Source: Francisella endosymbiont of Ornithodoros moubata (lineage in GTDB: Bacteria; Pseudomonadota; Gammaproteobacteria; Francisellales; Francisellaceae). Taken from it: a DNA stretch of 64,000 nucleotides. Within the stretch, counting starts at the first letter, position 1, and every line of letters begins with the position of its first letter. The position numbers and the translations under genes are program-made. Shown here in pieces: positions 30,807 to 39,718 of this stretch. The notes beneath the pieces are model-generated. The model saw only the letters and a program-made list of their open reading frames with translations. It searched no databases and had not been told where the DNA came from. The stretch lies in assembly GCA_002095075.2 (NCBI GenBank), contig LVCE01000001.1, positions 186,001 to 250,000 on the forward strand, read 5' to 3'.

Positions 30807-31457
30807 ATGAAAAATATAATTTTTGATTTTGATTCGACGTTAATTAAAAAAGAGTCTTTAGAGCTAATCTTAGAGCCAATATTACAAAAATCTCCAACAA
30901 AACTAAAAGAGATAGAGTATATAACTAACGTAGGTATGCAAGGAGATATCAATTTTAGAGACTCTCTAGAAAAAAGATTAGCAATTGCTAGCCCAGCTAG
31001 ACAAAGTATAAAAGAGTTTAGTGATAAATATTGCCCTAACTTACTAACAGATGGTATTAAAGAACTAGTTCAAAATCTCAAAAATAAAGGCTTTGAAATA
31101 TGGGTTTTTAGTGGTGGGTTAACCGAAATTATTCAGCCATTTGCAGACTATTTAAATATACCTCGACAAAATATTTTTGCTGTTGAAATTATTTGGAATA
31201 GAGACAGTAGTTTCAAAGCGTTTGATAACTTTAATGGAGCTTGTGATTCTAAGTTAAGTGCTTTTGACAAAGCTAAAGGTTTGATTAATGGTGAGGTTAT
31301 AGCAATTGGTGATGGCTATACTGATTATCAGTTATATGAAAAAGGCTATGCAGCTAAGTTTATTGCTTATATCGAGCATGTTGAGAGACAAAAAGTGACA
31401 AATTTATCTAAATATGTTGCTAGAAATGTTGCTGAGTTAGCAAGTTTAATTATATAA
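30807..31457 (+). CDS. HAD-family phosphatase, phosphoserine phosphatase-like
   Basis: The 216-residue protein has HAD motif I IIFDFDSTLIKKES (nucleophile Asp near residue 7 and the DST of SerB-type enzymes). Motif II is in VFSGGLTEII near residue 101, a lysine sits near 150 and motif IV is AIGDGYTDYQLYEKG near 170. The DFDST form and the cap between motifs I and II match subfamily IB, the phosphoserine phosphatases. The likely reaction is L-phosphoserine to L-serine, but related IB enzymes use other substrates. The start is 8 bases after the carotenoid oxygenase remnant. It overlaps the 3' end of the convergent DUF475 gene by 12 bases. Confidence 0.8.
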   Translation: MKNIIFDFDSTLIKKESLELILEPILQKSPTKLKEIEYITNVGMQGDINFRDSLEKRLAIASPARQSIKEFSDKYCPNLLTDGIKELVQNLKNKGFEIWVFSGGLTEIIQPFADYLNIPRQNIFAVEIIWNRDSSFKAFDNFNGACDSKLSAFDKAKGLINGEVIAIGDGYTDYQLYEKGYAAKFIAYIEHVERQKVTNLSKYVARNVAELASLII

Positions 31458-32468
31458 TTTTTTACGGGACACTATAGAATGAATAAACGCCACACTCAGT
31501 ACTAGTATACCAATCGAACCATTAAACCATTCAGGAAGATGCATAAATATTTTTAATAATAATGCCATTGCGAGAAAACCAATAGCATAATGAGCACCGT
31601 GCCCTAGATAGATATATTTTGCTAGAGTTTTCTTTTCAACAAATAGTATAGTCAAAGATCGCACAAACATCGCCCCAATACCTAAACCAATCATAATAAT
31701 AATGATATTCGCAGTGATAGCAAATGCACCAATAACACCATCAAAACTAAAAGAAACATCTATTATTTCTAAGTAAATAAAACCGATTAAACCATTGTGA
31801 GCGACATCTATAGTACTAACCTTAGTGGTGGCAAATAATGAGTTAAGCAGACCAATGCTGTTATGAACTATTATTCCCAAGAGAAAAGCAATAGCTAAAC
31901 TACCTTGATAGTTAGAGTCAGCATAGTAGATTGTGATAACTCCAATGATAATCGCAAAAAGAATGTAACCACCATCATAATTACGAATTTTTTTTGTAAT
32001 TATGTTATTTTCAATAAGTGGTATCCAATAGTGTCCTTTATTTTCACTTAGAAAGAAGTTTAAGAAAACCATGAGTAAGAAACTACCACCAAAGCTACAA
32101 ATATAAGGCATCGAATGCTCTAATATTTTTTGGTATTGTTGTGGGTTATCTAAAGCAAGCATAGCTACACTGGCAAAATTAATACCACTAGTCACACTTA
32201 CTAGTAAGATTGGAAATATTAGACGCATCCCAAAGACAGCGATAGGTAGACCTAAATAAATAAAAATCTTTTGCCATTTTTGTGGCATTTGGCCGAGAAT
32301 TTTTGCATTGATTACAGCATTATCAAAACTAAGCGATATTTCAAGTATTGCTAGGATTAATATCGAGTATATTGTCTCTAGTGACGCAGTTGGATAAATA
32401 AATACAGCGATAGCAACACCAATTAGTGTTACAAACGAAGATCCATAAAAGTATTTTAAAATTTTCAA
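31446..32468 (-). CDS. DUF475/TerC-like integral membrane protein
   Basis: The 340-residue protein has about nine hydrophobic helices. The motifs are LEISLSFDNAVINAKILGQM near residue 42 and LEIIDVSFSFDGVIGAFAIT near residue 232. The paired acidic SFDNAV and SFDGVI sites are characteristic of DUF475 and related to the TerC metal-linked membrane proteins. A role in metal or tellurite handling is family inference. The most likely start is a TTG at 32468, since no in-frame ATG precedes the first helix. It is divergent from the DUF3301 gene. Confidence 0.85.
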   Translation of the reverse strand: MKILKYFYGSSFVTLIGVAIAVFIYPTASLETIYSILILAILEISLSFDNAVINAKILGQMPQKWQKIFIYLGLPIAVFGMRLIFPILLVSVTSGINFASVAMLALDNPQQYQKILEHSMPYICSFGGSFLLMVFLNFFLSENKGHYWIPLIENNIITKKIRNYDGGYILFAIIIGVITIYYADSNYQGSLAIAFLLGIIVHNSIGLLNSLFATTKVSTIDVAHNGLIGFIYLEIIDVSFSFDGVIGAFAITANIIIIMIGLGIGAMFVRSLTILFVEKKTLAKYIYLGHGAHYAIGFLAMALLLKIFMHLPEWFNGSIGILVLSVAFIHSIVSRKKLYN

Positions 32469-32534
32469 AGTAACTTTTTTAACAGATAGATTAACATATA
32501 ATAAATCTTTTAATAGAGATTTTAAGGTGATAGT

Positions 32535-32929
32535 ATGTCAATAGCTTTGTACACACTGATTTTTCTAGCAGGATGTTTTTTACATGACGCAACTTTATGA
32601 AAAATAAAGAGTGCGCTATAAGCATAGCAGAGCGCACAGCACTTAAGTACAATTTGGATTTACTCGATGATGCTGTTTATTTGCGTAAGATAAATTTGCA
32701 ATTTGAGAATAAAAGACTGGTTTTTTATCGAGTATATTCATTTGACTATAATACACAAAATTCAGATGACAGATATAGAGGTTATATAGTTATTAGAAAT
32801 GGCAGGCTTGATGATGTTGTTTTAGAGTTTGAAAAAGTTGATATTGTCAAAGAAAGTACTATATCTGAGCAAGCTACTAATATTTCACCGCATCAGTCAG
32901 AAAATAATATTATAAATTTTGATGGGTAA
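32535..32929 (+). pseudogene. DUF3301 family small membrane-anchored protein, split by a frameshift
   Basis: An ATG at 32535 encodes MSIALYTLIFLAGCFLHDAT and then stops. The next frame opens at 32597 with an ATGA overlap and encodes 110 residues including AERTALKYNLDLLDDAVYLR and VFYRVYSFDYNTQ. A short N-terminal helix followed by x-LQLLDDTVxL and an R-x-Y-x-F-[DE]-[FY] strand is the DUF3301 architecture. The two parts are one gene in other bacteria. A single extra base within GCAACTTT (32589-32596) would restore the frame. Either the gene is newly broken, or the ATGA junction lets both halves be made. Function of the family is unknown. Confidence 0.65.
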
Positions 32930-32940
32930 GGAAAATTATA

Positions 32941-33650
32941 ATGATTCATCTACACCAGTTATCAAATTTAAAAGGCAAAAATTATAGTTATAGTCCTTTT
33001 TGCTTAAAACTTGAATTATACTTAAAAGCTACAGATTTAAATTATCAAAATCATTTTAGTCTTGAGTTTAACAAGTCGCCAACAGGAAAAATGCCTTATA
33101 TAAAAACTATGGGTAAAAAAATTTGCTGATAGTAATCTTATAATTGCGATGTTAGAAAAACAACATCAACTTAATTTAGATCATCATCTAAGCGCTGAGC
33201 AAAAGGCTATAGCTTGTGCTTTTATAAGGCTATGTGAAGATAGTTTATACTGGGCTGGACTATATAGTCGTTGGGTTGATAATGATAATTATTCATGGAA
33301 AAAAGAGTTTATTGAGTCAACTAAATTACCAAAGGCTATGGTAAGTATCGTATATCCTGTTGCTAAAAGAAATATTCTACGTCAGTTTAAAGCTAGTGGG
33401 ATTACAAATTTAACTAATAATGAAATCTACTCAAAAGCAGAACGTGATTTAAAGGCTATTGCTGATTATTTAGGCTCTAAGGAATATTTTTTTAATGATA
33501 GAATTTCATTAGTAGATATTATGGTATTTAGTTTTATTATAAATATGGTTAGATAGCAATTGTGGCAAAAGATTAGCAAATTTTTTGGTCAGCCTTAAGC
33601 TTGATAATTTCATCAAAAATATGCAAGATTCTTTTAATATTAATTTCTAG
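32941..33650 (+). pseudogene. Glutathione S-transferase-like protein, two frameshifts
   Basis: The first segment MIHLHQLSNLKGKNYSYSPF then CLKLELYLKATDLNYQNHF and KSPTGKMPYI is a thioredoxin-fold GST N-terminus of the metaxin/Fax type. At 33115-33121 a run of seven A shifts the frame. With six A it would continue as KKFADSNLIIAMLEKQ into the segment 33149-33556, which carries the helical C-terminal domain (DRISLVDIMVFSFI). A second slip near 33553 puts the true end, SNCGKRLANFLVSLKLDNFI, in another frame with a TAG at 33648-33650. It would be about 235 residues if repaired. It follows the DUF3301 gene by 11 bases. Confidence 0.8.
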
Positions 33651-33804
33651 TATTATTATTCTAGTTTTTACTGGAAATAATAAGCTTATAATATTCTTGT
33701 TAGCTGTAAAATATTTTAATAGTTTGTGTGATCAGTTTTTCTAAGCTGATTTAGTAATAGCAGTTTTTTATAAAAAGAAAGATACATAATTTAAGGGATA
33801 AAAC

Positions 33805-34902
33805 ATGAATGTTTTGGAGATTAACGCACAAACTCTGAGAAATAATATTAAGACAATAAAAGATTATATTGGTAATGTCAAGATTTGTTTTCCTGTTAAG
33901 GCAAACGCTTATGGGCATGGTTTAGAATTGGTCATTAAACATAGTCATGATCTGGTTGATTTTTTTGCTGTGGCTAATGTTTTAGAGGCTTTTAGGGTCT
34001 TAGATGTCGTTGAAAAACCAGTTATGATTTTTGGAGTAATCCAGTACAACTATATTGATAGAATTTTAAATAAAAATATCCGAGTTAGTATCCAAGATTA
34101 TAATGATATTGAGAAGTTAGAAAAATTTGCTAAGTACTACAATAAAAAGCCTTTTGTTCATGTTAATTTCAATACGGGGATGAACCGTATGGGAGTAGAC
34201 TATAATGATGCTTGTAGAACAATACAGAGAGCTTATGAATCGGATTGGTTAATTTTAGAAGGGGTCTATAGTCATTTAGCATGTGCTGATAATAGAGATC
34301 ACCCAACAAATATTAAACAAAGAAATAGATTTGACAATATTGTTGAATTTACCAAAGGATTATCTCAAGATATTATTTGTCACTTGTCTAATTCTTATGG
34401 CTTTTTAGGTCAAAAAGTAATCTGTTATGATCTGGTAAGACCAGGGATTTTAAGCTATGGTTTTTTACCAAAGTTTTATGTTGATAGAGCTATAAGAGAA
34501 ATAAAACCTATCGCAAGATTACTTTCAGAAGTGGTTAAGATAATTACACTGCAACAGGGAGAGGGTGTTGGTTACTCATTGATTTATCGAGGTTTTGAGG
34601 GTGAGCAGCTAGCTGTGATTCCTATTGGTTATGGCGATGGTTTTCCTCGTGAATTAGGTAATAGAGGTTTTGTTAATATAAATAATGTCATGTATCCTAT
34701 GGCTGGTAAAATGAGTATGGATGGTCTGACAGTATCTTTAGGAATAAATGAGCATGATGTCAAAGTAGGTGATACAGTCGAGCTGATATCAGATACTCCA
34801 CTCAATCGAAATAGTGTATTTTCAATAGCAAAACAAACAAATACAATCGAATATGATATCATGAGTACACTAAATGATCGTGTAATAAGAAAGATCATAT
34901 AA
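33805..34902 (+). CDS. alr: Alanine racemase
   Basis: The 365-residue PLP enzyme has the cofactor lysine in FPVKANAYGHGLELV near residue 33. It also has NTGMNRMGVD near 130, the catalytic tyrosine region GEGVGYSLIYRGFEGEQ near 252 and AGKMSMDGLTVSLG near 300. It makes D-alanine for peptidoglycan. The length is standard. The ATG follows AAGGGATAAAAC. The 150 bases upstream, after the GST-like pseudogene, contain no other gene. Catabolic (DadX) versus biosynthetic use cannot be separated by sequence. As the only racemase visible here it is probably essential. Confidence 0.95.
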   Translation: MNVLEINAQTLRNNIKTIKDYIGNVKICFPVKANAYGHGLELVIKHSHDLVDFFAVANVLEAFRVLDVVEKPVMIFGVIQYNYIDRILNKNIRVSIQDYNDIEKLEKFAKYYNKKPFVHVNFNTGMNRMGVDYNDACRTIQRAYESDWLILEGVYSHLACADNRDHPTNIKQRNRFDNIVEFTKGLSQDIICHLSNSYGFLGQKVICYDLVRPGILSYGFLPKFYVDRAIREIKPIARLLSEVVKIITLQQGEGVGYSLIYRGFEGEQLAVIPIGYGDGFPRELGNRGFVNINNVMYPMAGKMSMDGLTVSLGINEHDVKVGDTVELISDTPLNRNSVFSIAKQTNTIEYDIMSTLNDRVIRKII

Positions 34903-34984
34903 TAATCTAAAGTGTTTACTTAATGAATTAATCACAGTAAACTCATTATTAAAATTTGTTAATTTATTAAGATAAAGGGTTATA

Positions 34985-36595
34985 ATGGAAAAAAAGAGTC
35001 TTTCTACTTTTAGTCTTGTGGCTATGGGTGTTGGTGCTATTATGGGTTCCGGTTGGATGTTTGCTGCGCAGTATACATCACAAGAGGCTGGTCCAGGCTC
35101 TGTCATTTCATGGATAATAGGCGCAGTTTTAATGGTTTTTATAGCTTTGGTATTTGCTGAGGTTTGCACAATTGTCCCTGTTGAAGGTTCTACATCACGA
35201 ATTCCACATATTACGCATGGAACGATGACAAGCTATATGTTTGCATGGATTACATGGATATCATATCTAGTTTTAGCACCAATTGAAGTTCAAGCAGTTA
35301 TTCAGTATTTGGCTGTTTTTTATCCATCATTAATTGATACAAGTAGAGATGGTGCATTATCAATGGTAGGCTTGCCTTTGGCAATCTTTTTCCTTTTAGG
35401 CTTTTGTGTGATTAATTTCTATTCGCTTAAGTGGTTAGCCAAAATAAACAATATCGTAACTTTATTTAAGGTCGCTATACCGATATTTATCTCGATTGTC
35501 TTTATGGTTTTTTGTTTTACATTGCCAGCATTAAAGGATATAAAAACTGAAGAGCTCTCATTAATGCCATTTGGTTTTAATGGTGTTTTAGCAGCTGTTT
35601 CTGTTGGTGGTATTGCCTATGCTTTTACTGGATTTAAAACTATCGTTGAGTTGGCTGGAAGTACAAAAAATCCTAAAAAATCTATACCTGTAGCAACTGT
35701 GAGCGCAGTACTGATTTGTCTAATAATATTTTTGTTCTTACAGTTTGCTTATTTGCTAGTAATGTCAAAGTTTATCCATAATAATAATTGGCATAGTGTA
35801 GTTATGCCAGGTGCAAGCTCATCTAGTTTTGGACCTTTTGCCATAATGGCTCAAAGCTTTGGAGTTAAATGGGTGATTTACCCACTTTATTTTGGAGCAA
35901 TCATTTTCCCTTTAATGGCAGGATTAATCTATTTTAGTATTGCATTAAAGTCTCTTGGAGCTATGATTTATAATGGTTATTTACCACGTGTTTTAAGTAA
36001 ATTAAGTCCAATTATGAAAAACCCTATCTATGCTATTGGCTTAAATTTTCTTATAGCATTAATTATGTTTGCGCCATTTCCTGGTTGGAAAGAGATGGCA
36101 ACTTTCCTAACATCGTTGATAGCTCTTACTTATATCACCGGTCCTACATCAACGATGGCGCTTAGACATCATTTACCAGAGCTTCATAGACCATTTAGGC
36201 TTAGAGGAGCTTATCTATTATCAACTTTAGGGATATTTGCTGCTACTTTAGTATTTTTATGGAGTGGCTGGACAATAGTCTCAAAAGCAGGTATAGCGTT
36301 GATTATCGCTTTAGCAATGCTCGGTATATATAGGACTTTTAGAAAAGATAGATCTGAAGAAATACACTGGAATTTTAGAGAGTCAATATGGTTTTGGGTG
36401 TATATTGTCTTAGTGACAATAGTTTCATATTTTAGCTCATTTGGCGGTAGAGGTGATTTAGATTTATATTGGAGCTCTGCAATAATATTAGTAATTAGTT
36501 TTATTGTTGTTACAATCGCAAAAAATCTGTGTTTACCAGCAGCTGATATGCAAGATGGTATCCGAAAAGCTATTAGTGATGATAATTATATCTAA
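34985..36595 (+). CDS. APC-superfamily amino acid permease
   Basis: The 536-residue protein has about twelve helices. It starts TFSLVAMGVGAIMGSGWMFA, the APC substrate-binding unwound helix 1 (GAIMGSG). GGIAYAFTGFKTIVELAGST near residue 210 is the helix 6 region. The C-terminus ends in a cytoplasmic tail after residue 515. The substrate is not evident. The family imports or exchanges amino acids. It lies 82 bases after alr with an AAAGGG ribosome site and may share its transcript. It is intact, in contrast to the neighbouring pheA. Confidence 0.85.
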   Translation: MEKKSLSTFSLVAMGVGAIMGSGWMFAAQYTSQEAGPGSVISWIIGAVLMVFIALVFAEVCTIVPVEGSTSRIPHITHGTMTSYMFAWITWISYLVLAPIEVQAVIQYLAVFYPSLIDTSRDGALSMVGLPLAIFFLLGFCVINFYSLKWLAKINNIVTLFKVAIPIFISIVFMVFCFTLPALKDIKTEELSLMPFGFNGVLAAVSVGGIAYAFTGFKTIVELAGSTKNPKKSIPVATVSAVLICLIIFLFLQFAYLLVMSKFIHNNNWHSVVMPGASSSSFGPFAIMAQSFGVKWVIYPLYFGAIIFPLMAGLIYFSIALKSLGAMIYNGYLPRVLSKLSPIMKNPIYAIGLNFLIALIMFAPFPGWKEMATFLTSLIALTYITGPTSTMALRHHLPELHRPFRLRGAYLLSTLGIFAATLVFLWSGWTIVSKAGIALIIALAMLGIYRTFRKDRSEEIHWNFRESIWFWVYIVLVTIVSYFSSFGGRGDLDLYWSSAIILVISFIVVTIAKNLCLPAADMQDGIRKAISDDNYI

Positions 36596-36667
36596 ATAAA
36601 TATTTCTATTTTTATCTTATATTTCATATTTATTATACTCATTAGTTTAATCAATTTTAAATATACT

Positions 36668-37497
36668 ATGATTAAAGTATCTTTTGATGGCAAGCATGGT
36701 GCTTACTCTGAGCAAGCGATAACTAGTTTATTAGATCAGCAGAATATAAAAGATTTTCAAATAGTTTCGTGCTGGTCTTTTTCTGATGCCATCGCACGTA
36801 AATCAAATTTTGTAATGATTCCAGTAGAAAACTCATATGCTAGTTCTGTTGTACCAGCATATGATGAGTTGATTAAGAGTAATCTAAAGATCAAAACTGA
36901 GATAATTTTAAAAATAAAACATTTCTTGATGGGACTAGATGGTGTCAAGATCTCAGAAGTTGAAAGTGTTATATCTTATCCCCAAGCATTATCACAATGT
37001 GCTAATAGTCTAAAAAAATTAAAGCTTACTCCTGAGGCGTTTGTTGATACAGCAGGGGCTGCTGAGTATATCTTTGAGAAAAATAAAAGAAATCACTTAG
37101 CTATTACTGGAGAGTTAGCAGCTGAAACTTATGGGTTAAAGATTTTTCAACATGAATTTGAAGATGAGCGATTTAATTATACCCACTTTTTATTAATGGG
37201 TTACGATGATATCAAAGTTAGCTCAGCTGATAACAAGTACAAAACAACTATAATATTTTCAGTTGAAGATAAGTCTAATACTTTCGTAAATACATTAAGT
37301 GTTTTCGGTAAAAATAATATTAACCTGATCAAGATAGAATCTTGACCATCAAAAAATAGGGCGTGGAACTATTTATTTTTTATCGATTTTGAGGTCTGTG
37401 ATGATGATCTTAATGTACAGCAGGCATTACTAGAGGTTCTCAAAAAAGCACATTTCTTAAGGTTTTAGGTTCTTATAAGAGTTATCATTTTAGTTAG
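36668..37497 (+). pseudogene. pheA: Prephenate dehydratase (pheA), nonsense plus frameshift
   Basis: The frame from 36668 encodes the PDT catalytic domain (FDGKHGAYSEQAI, VMIPVENSYASSVVP) and QALSQC...AGAAEYI, then the start of the ACT domain (KTTIIFSVEDKSNTFVNTLS). It stops at TGA 37343-37345 in NLIKIES. The family continues ESRPSKNRAWNYLFFIDFE, and the same frame after the TGA reads PSKNRAWNYLFFIDFEVCDD. A CGA or AGA to TGA change is therefore likely. A missing A at 37459-37460 then shifts the tail, FLKVLGSY being in another frame ending at 37497. The catalytic domain is whole, but the phenylalanine-binding ACT domain is cut. Confidence 0.85.
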
Positions 37498-37523
37498 AAA
37501 GATTTTATAAGTAGAACTAAATA

Positions 37524-38191
37524 ATGAGTTATAAAGTTAATATTATTTATAGAGATGTTAGTAACTTAAAGATTTCTTTAAATAAAGATGGTTTAGTAAC
37601 GGTAATATCACCGAAAAGTCTAACTCAAAAAGAAATTTTCAAAATTGTTGAGTCTAAAAAAGCATGGCTTGATAAACATGCTAAAAGATTATCAATTAAC
37701 CAAAAATATGATTACCAAAATTATACTTTGAATGATGGTGATAGTATTTATTTTCTTGGATGCGAATATCCAATTAAACTTGTTGAGTCAAAGCATAATA
37801 TTGTAAATTATCATGATGATCATATAGAGTTTTTATTAAATTCAAGTGTTGTTGCAGATAGAGAATTTAAGTTACAGCTATTAGAGGAATTTTATAAAGA
37901 TCAAGCAGATATTATTCTTAATAATCTAGTAGCTAAATATCTCAAGATTACTAATCAAGAGATCAATAAGGTTACAATAAAAAAACAAAGACTCGGTGGG
38001 GCTCATGTAATTATGTCAAAAAAACTATCAACCTTAATTTTAATCTTATTTTACGGGATATCCGAGCAATTGAGTATGTGGTTCTACATGAGATAGCTCA
38101 TTTGACTCATCCAAATCATTCAAAAGAATTTTATGCCTATATGGCTAGCTATATGCCTGATTGGAAAGTTAGAGAAAAAAGGCTAAAATAG
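37524..38191 (+). pseudogene. YgjP/SprT-like zinc metalloprotein (DUF45), one-base deletion
   Basis: The frame from 37524 reads as the YgjP-like family up to INKVTIKKQR. The conserved TRWGSC follows only after adding one A at about 37991 (AGACTCGG for AGAACTCGG). It then continues RWGSCNYVKKTINLNFNL, the zinc site VVLHEIAHLTHPNHSKEF (HExxH with the downstream His) and a stop at 38191. Repaired length is about 222 residues. Without the repair the protein ends before the HExxH, so it would be inactive. It was predicted to be a metal-dependent hydrolase with unknown substrate. Confidence 0.85.
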
Positions 38192-38242
38192 AGTATAATT
38201 AGTTAGTTGCCATAAATTTTTTAAATTTTCTGGAGGCATGTT

Positions 38243-39616
38243 ATGGAAAGTACATTTGAGCTTTTTTCTATAGGAGTTGGCCCATCTTCATCTCATACTA
38301 TAGGTCCGATGAGAGCGGGTTGTGATTTTATAAATTTGTATAAAGATAAATTACCTCAAACTACTGGTGTTAAGATTGATTTATTTGGTTCTCTTGCTTT
38401 AACTGGTAAAGGTCATAAAACAGACTATGCTGTTGTTTTAGGGGTGATGGGTTTTTTACCAGAGTCAGTAGATATTGAATTAGCAAAAAAACTCTATGAG
38501 GACTGCTTAAGAGATAAAAAACTCAATTTGGGTCAAAAGTTTGAAATTGATTTTGATTATAATAAAGATTTGATATTTCATTATAACGAGTTTTTACCAG
38601 AGCATGCTAATGGTATGCGTTTTTCACTTTTTAATAGTAGCGAGCTACTTTGTGAAAAAGAGTATTTTTCAATTGGTGGTGGTTTTATTGTAGATAAAAA
38701 ACAAATTAAAAAAGATACTGTTCCTACAGAAGTTCTATGTGACAAACCTTATAAGTTTTCAACTATGGCTGAATTAAGAGAGCTTTGCCAGCAAGATGGC
38801 AAAACGATTGATGAGATAATGTTTGAAAATGAAAAGACAGCTTATGGTGAGCAGGAATCATTAGATAAGCTAGCTGAGATCTGGCATGTCATGGAAATAT
38901 CAATCGAAAAAGGTTTAACTTGTGCTGAAGCAACACTGCCAGGAGGTCTCAAAGTCAGAAAAAGAGCTCCAAGTATGATTAGAAAGCTCAAGGAGCAAAA
39001 TGTTGTCAATACTGATTTTAATTATCTAAATGCTTTTGCAATAGCTGTAAATGAGCAAAATGCGTGTGGTGAAAGAGTAGTTACAGCACCTACTAATGGT
39101 GCTGCAGGTATTATTCCAGCTGTACTTAAGTATTATTTACAAACTCATGAGATTGTAAATCAACAAGAGCTTAAAGAGATAGTTAATAAATACCTGCTTG
39201 TATGTGCAGCTATTGGTATTTTGTATAAATCAGGTGCATCAATTTCAGCAGCTGAAGTAGGTTGTCAAGGAGAGGTTGGTGTTGCCTGCTCAATGGCAGC
39301 TGCTGGATATTGTGCTTTACTTGGAGGAGATATTGATTCTATTGAGTCAGCAGCAGAAATTGGTATGGAGCATAATTTAGGACTTACTTGTGATCCTATT
39401 GGCGGTTTGGTACAGATTCCATGTATAGAGCGTAATGCTATGGGAGCTGTACAAGCTATAAATGCAGCTAAACTTGCATATCTTGATACAGGTGAGAAGC
39501 GCTTTGTCGGTTTAGATTATGTAATTAAGGTTATGTATGAAACTGGTTTAGATATGTCTAGTAAATATAAAGAAACTTCTTTAGGTGGTTTAGCTACTAA
39601 TGTCCCGGTATGTTAG
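38243..39616 (+). CDS. sdaA: L-serine dehydratase (iron-sulfur, single chain)
   Basis: The 457-residue protein fuses the beta domain (start [25 protein letters not shown] phosphate-type loop) with the alpha domain. The alpha domain carries [20 protein letters not shown] near residue 275 and cysteines near 348 and 386 ([14 protein letters not shown]) that fit [4Fe-4S] ligands. It deaminates L-serine to pyruvate and ammonia. TGGAGG precedes the ATG by a good distance. Its cluster requirement fits the neighbouring suf genes, although a separate promoter stands between them. Confidence 0.95.
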   Translation: MESTFELFSIGVGPSSSHTIGPMRAGCDFINLYKDKLPQTTGVKIDLFGSLALTGKGHKTDYAVVLGVMGFLPESVDIELAKKLYEDCLRDKKLNLGQKFEIDFDYNKDLIFHYNEFLPEHANGMRFSLFNSSELLCEKEYFSIGGGFIVDKKQIKKDTVPTEVLCDKPYKFSTMAELRELCQQDGKTIDEIMFENEKTAYGEQESLDKLAEIWHVMEISIEKGLTCAEATLPGGLKVRKRAPSMIRKLKEQNVVNTDFNYLNAFAIAVNEQNACGERVVTAPTNGAAGIIPAVLKYYLQTHEIVNQQELKEIVNKYLLVCAAIGILYKSGASISAAEVGCQGEVGVACSMAAAGYCALLGGDIDSIESAAEIGMEHNLGLTCDPIGGLVQIPCIERNAMGAVQAINAAKLAYLDTGEKRFVGLDYVIKVMYETGLDMSSKYKETSLGGLATNVPVC

Positions 39617-39656
39617 TTAATTTAATAGTAGTGAAACATCTAAGTTTTAAGTTAAT

Positions 39657-39685
39657 TTGGCAAAATTATACTAGTTTAGTATAAT
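39657..39685 (+). promoter_or_regulatory. Predicted sigma-70 promoter of the sufS cluster
   Basis: TTGGCA at 39657-39662, exactly 17 bases, TATAAT at 39680-39685. The spacer and minus-10 are part of the palindrome at 39663-39687, so a bound regulator would block polymerase. Transcription would start near 39692, about 27 bases before sufS. Confidence 0.7.
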
Positions 39686-39687
39686 TT
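39663..39687. promoter_or_regulatory. Palindromic operator candidate in the suf promoter
   Basis: AAATTATACTA at 39663-39673 and TAGTATAATTT at 39677-39687 are perfect 11-base inverted repeats around GTT. The inner core ACT-N5-AGT has the spacing of type 1 IscR sites, but the outer bases differ from that consensus. A Fur-like or other repressor site is the alternative. Confidence 0.5.
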
Positions 39688-39718
39688 AAGCTGTAAAAGT
39701 TCTATAAAAATTTTTGAT

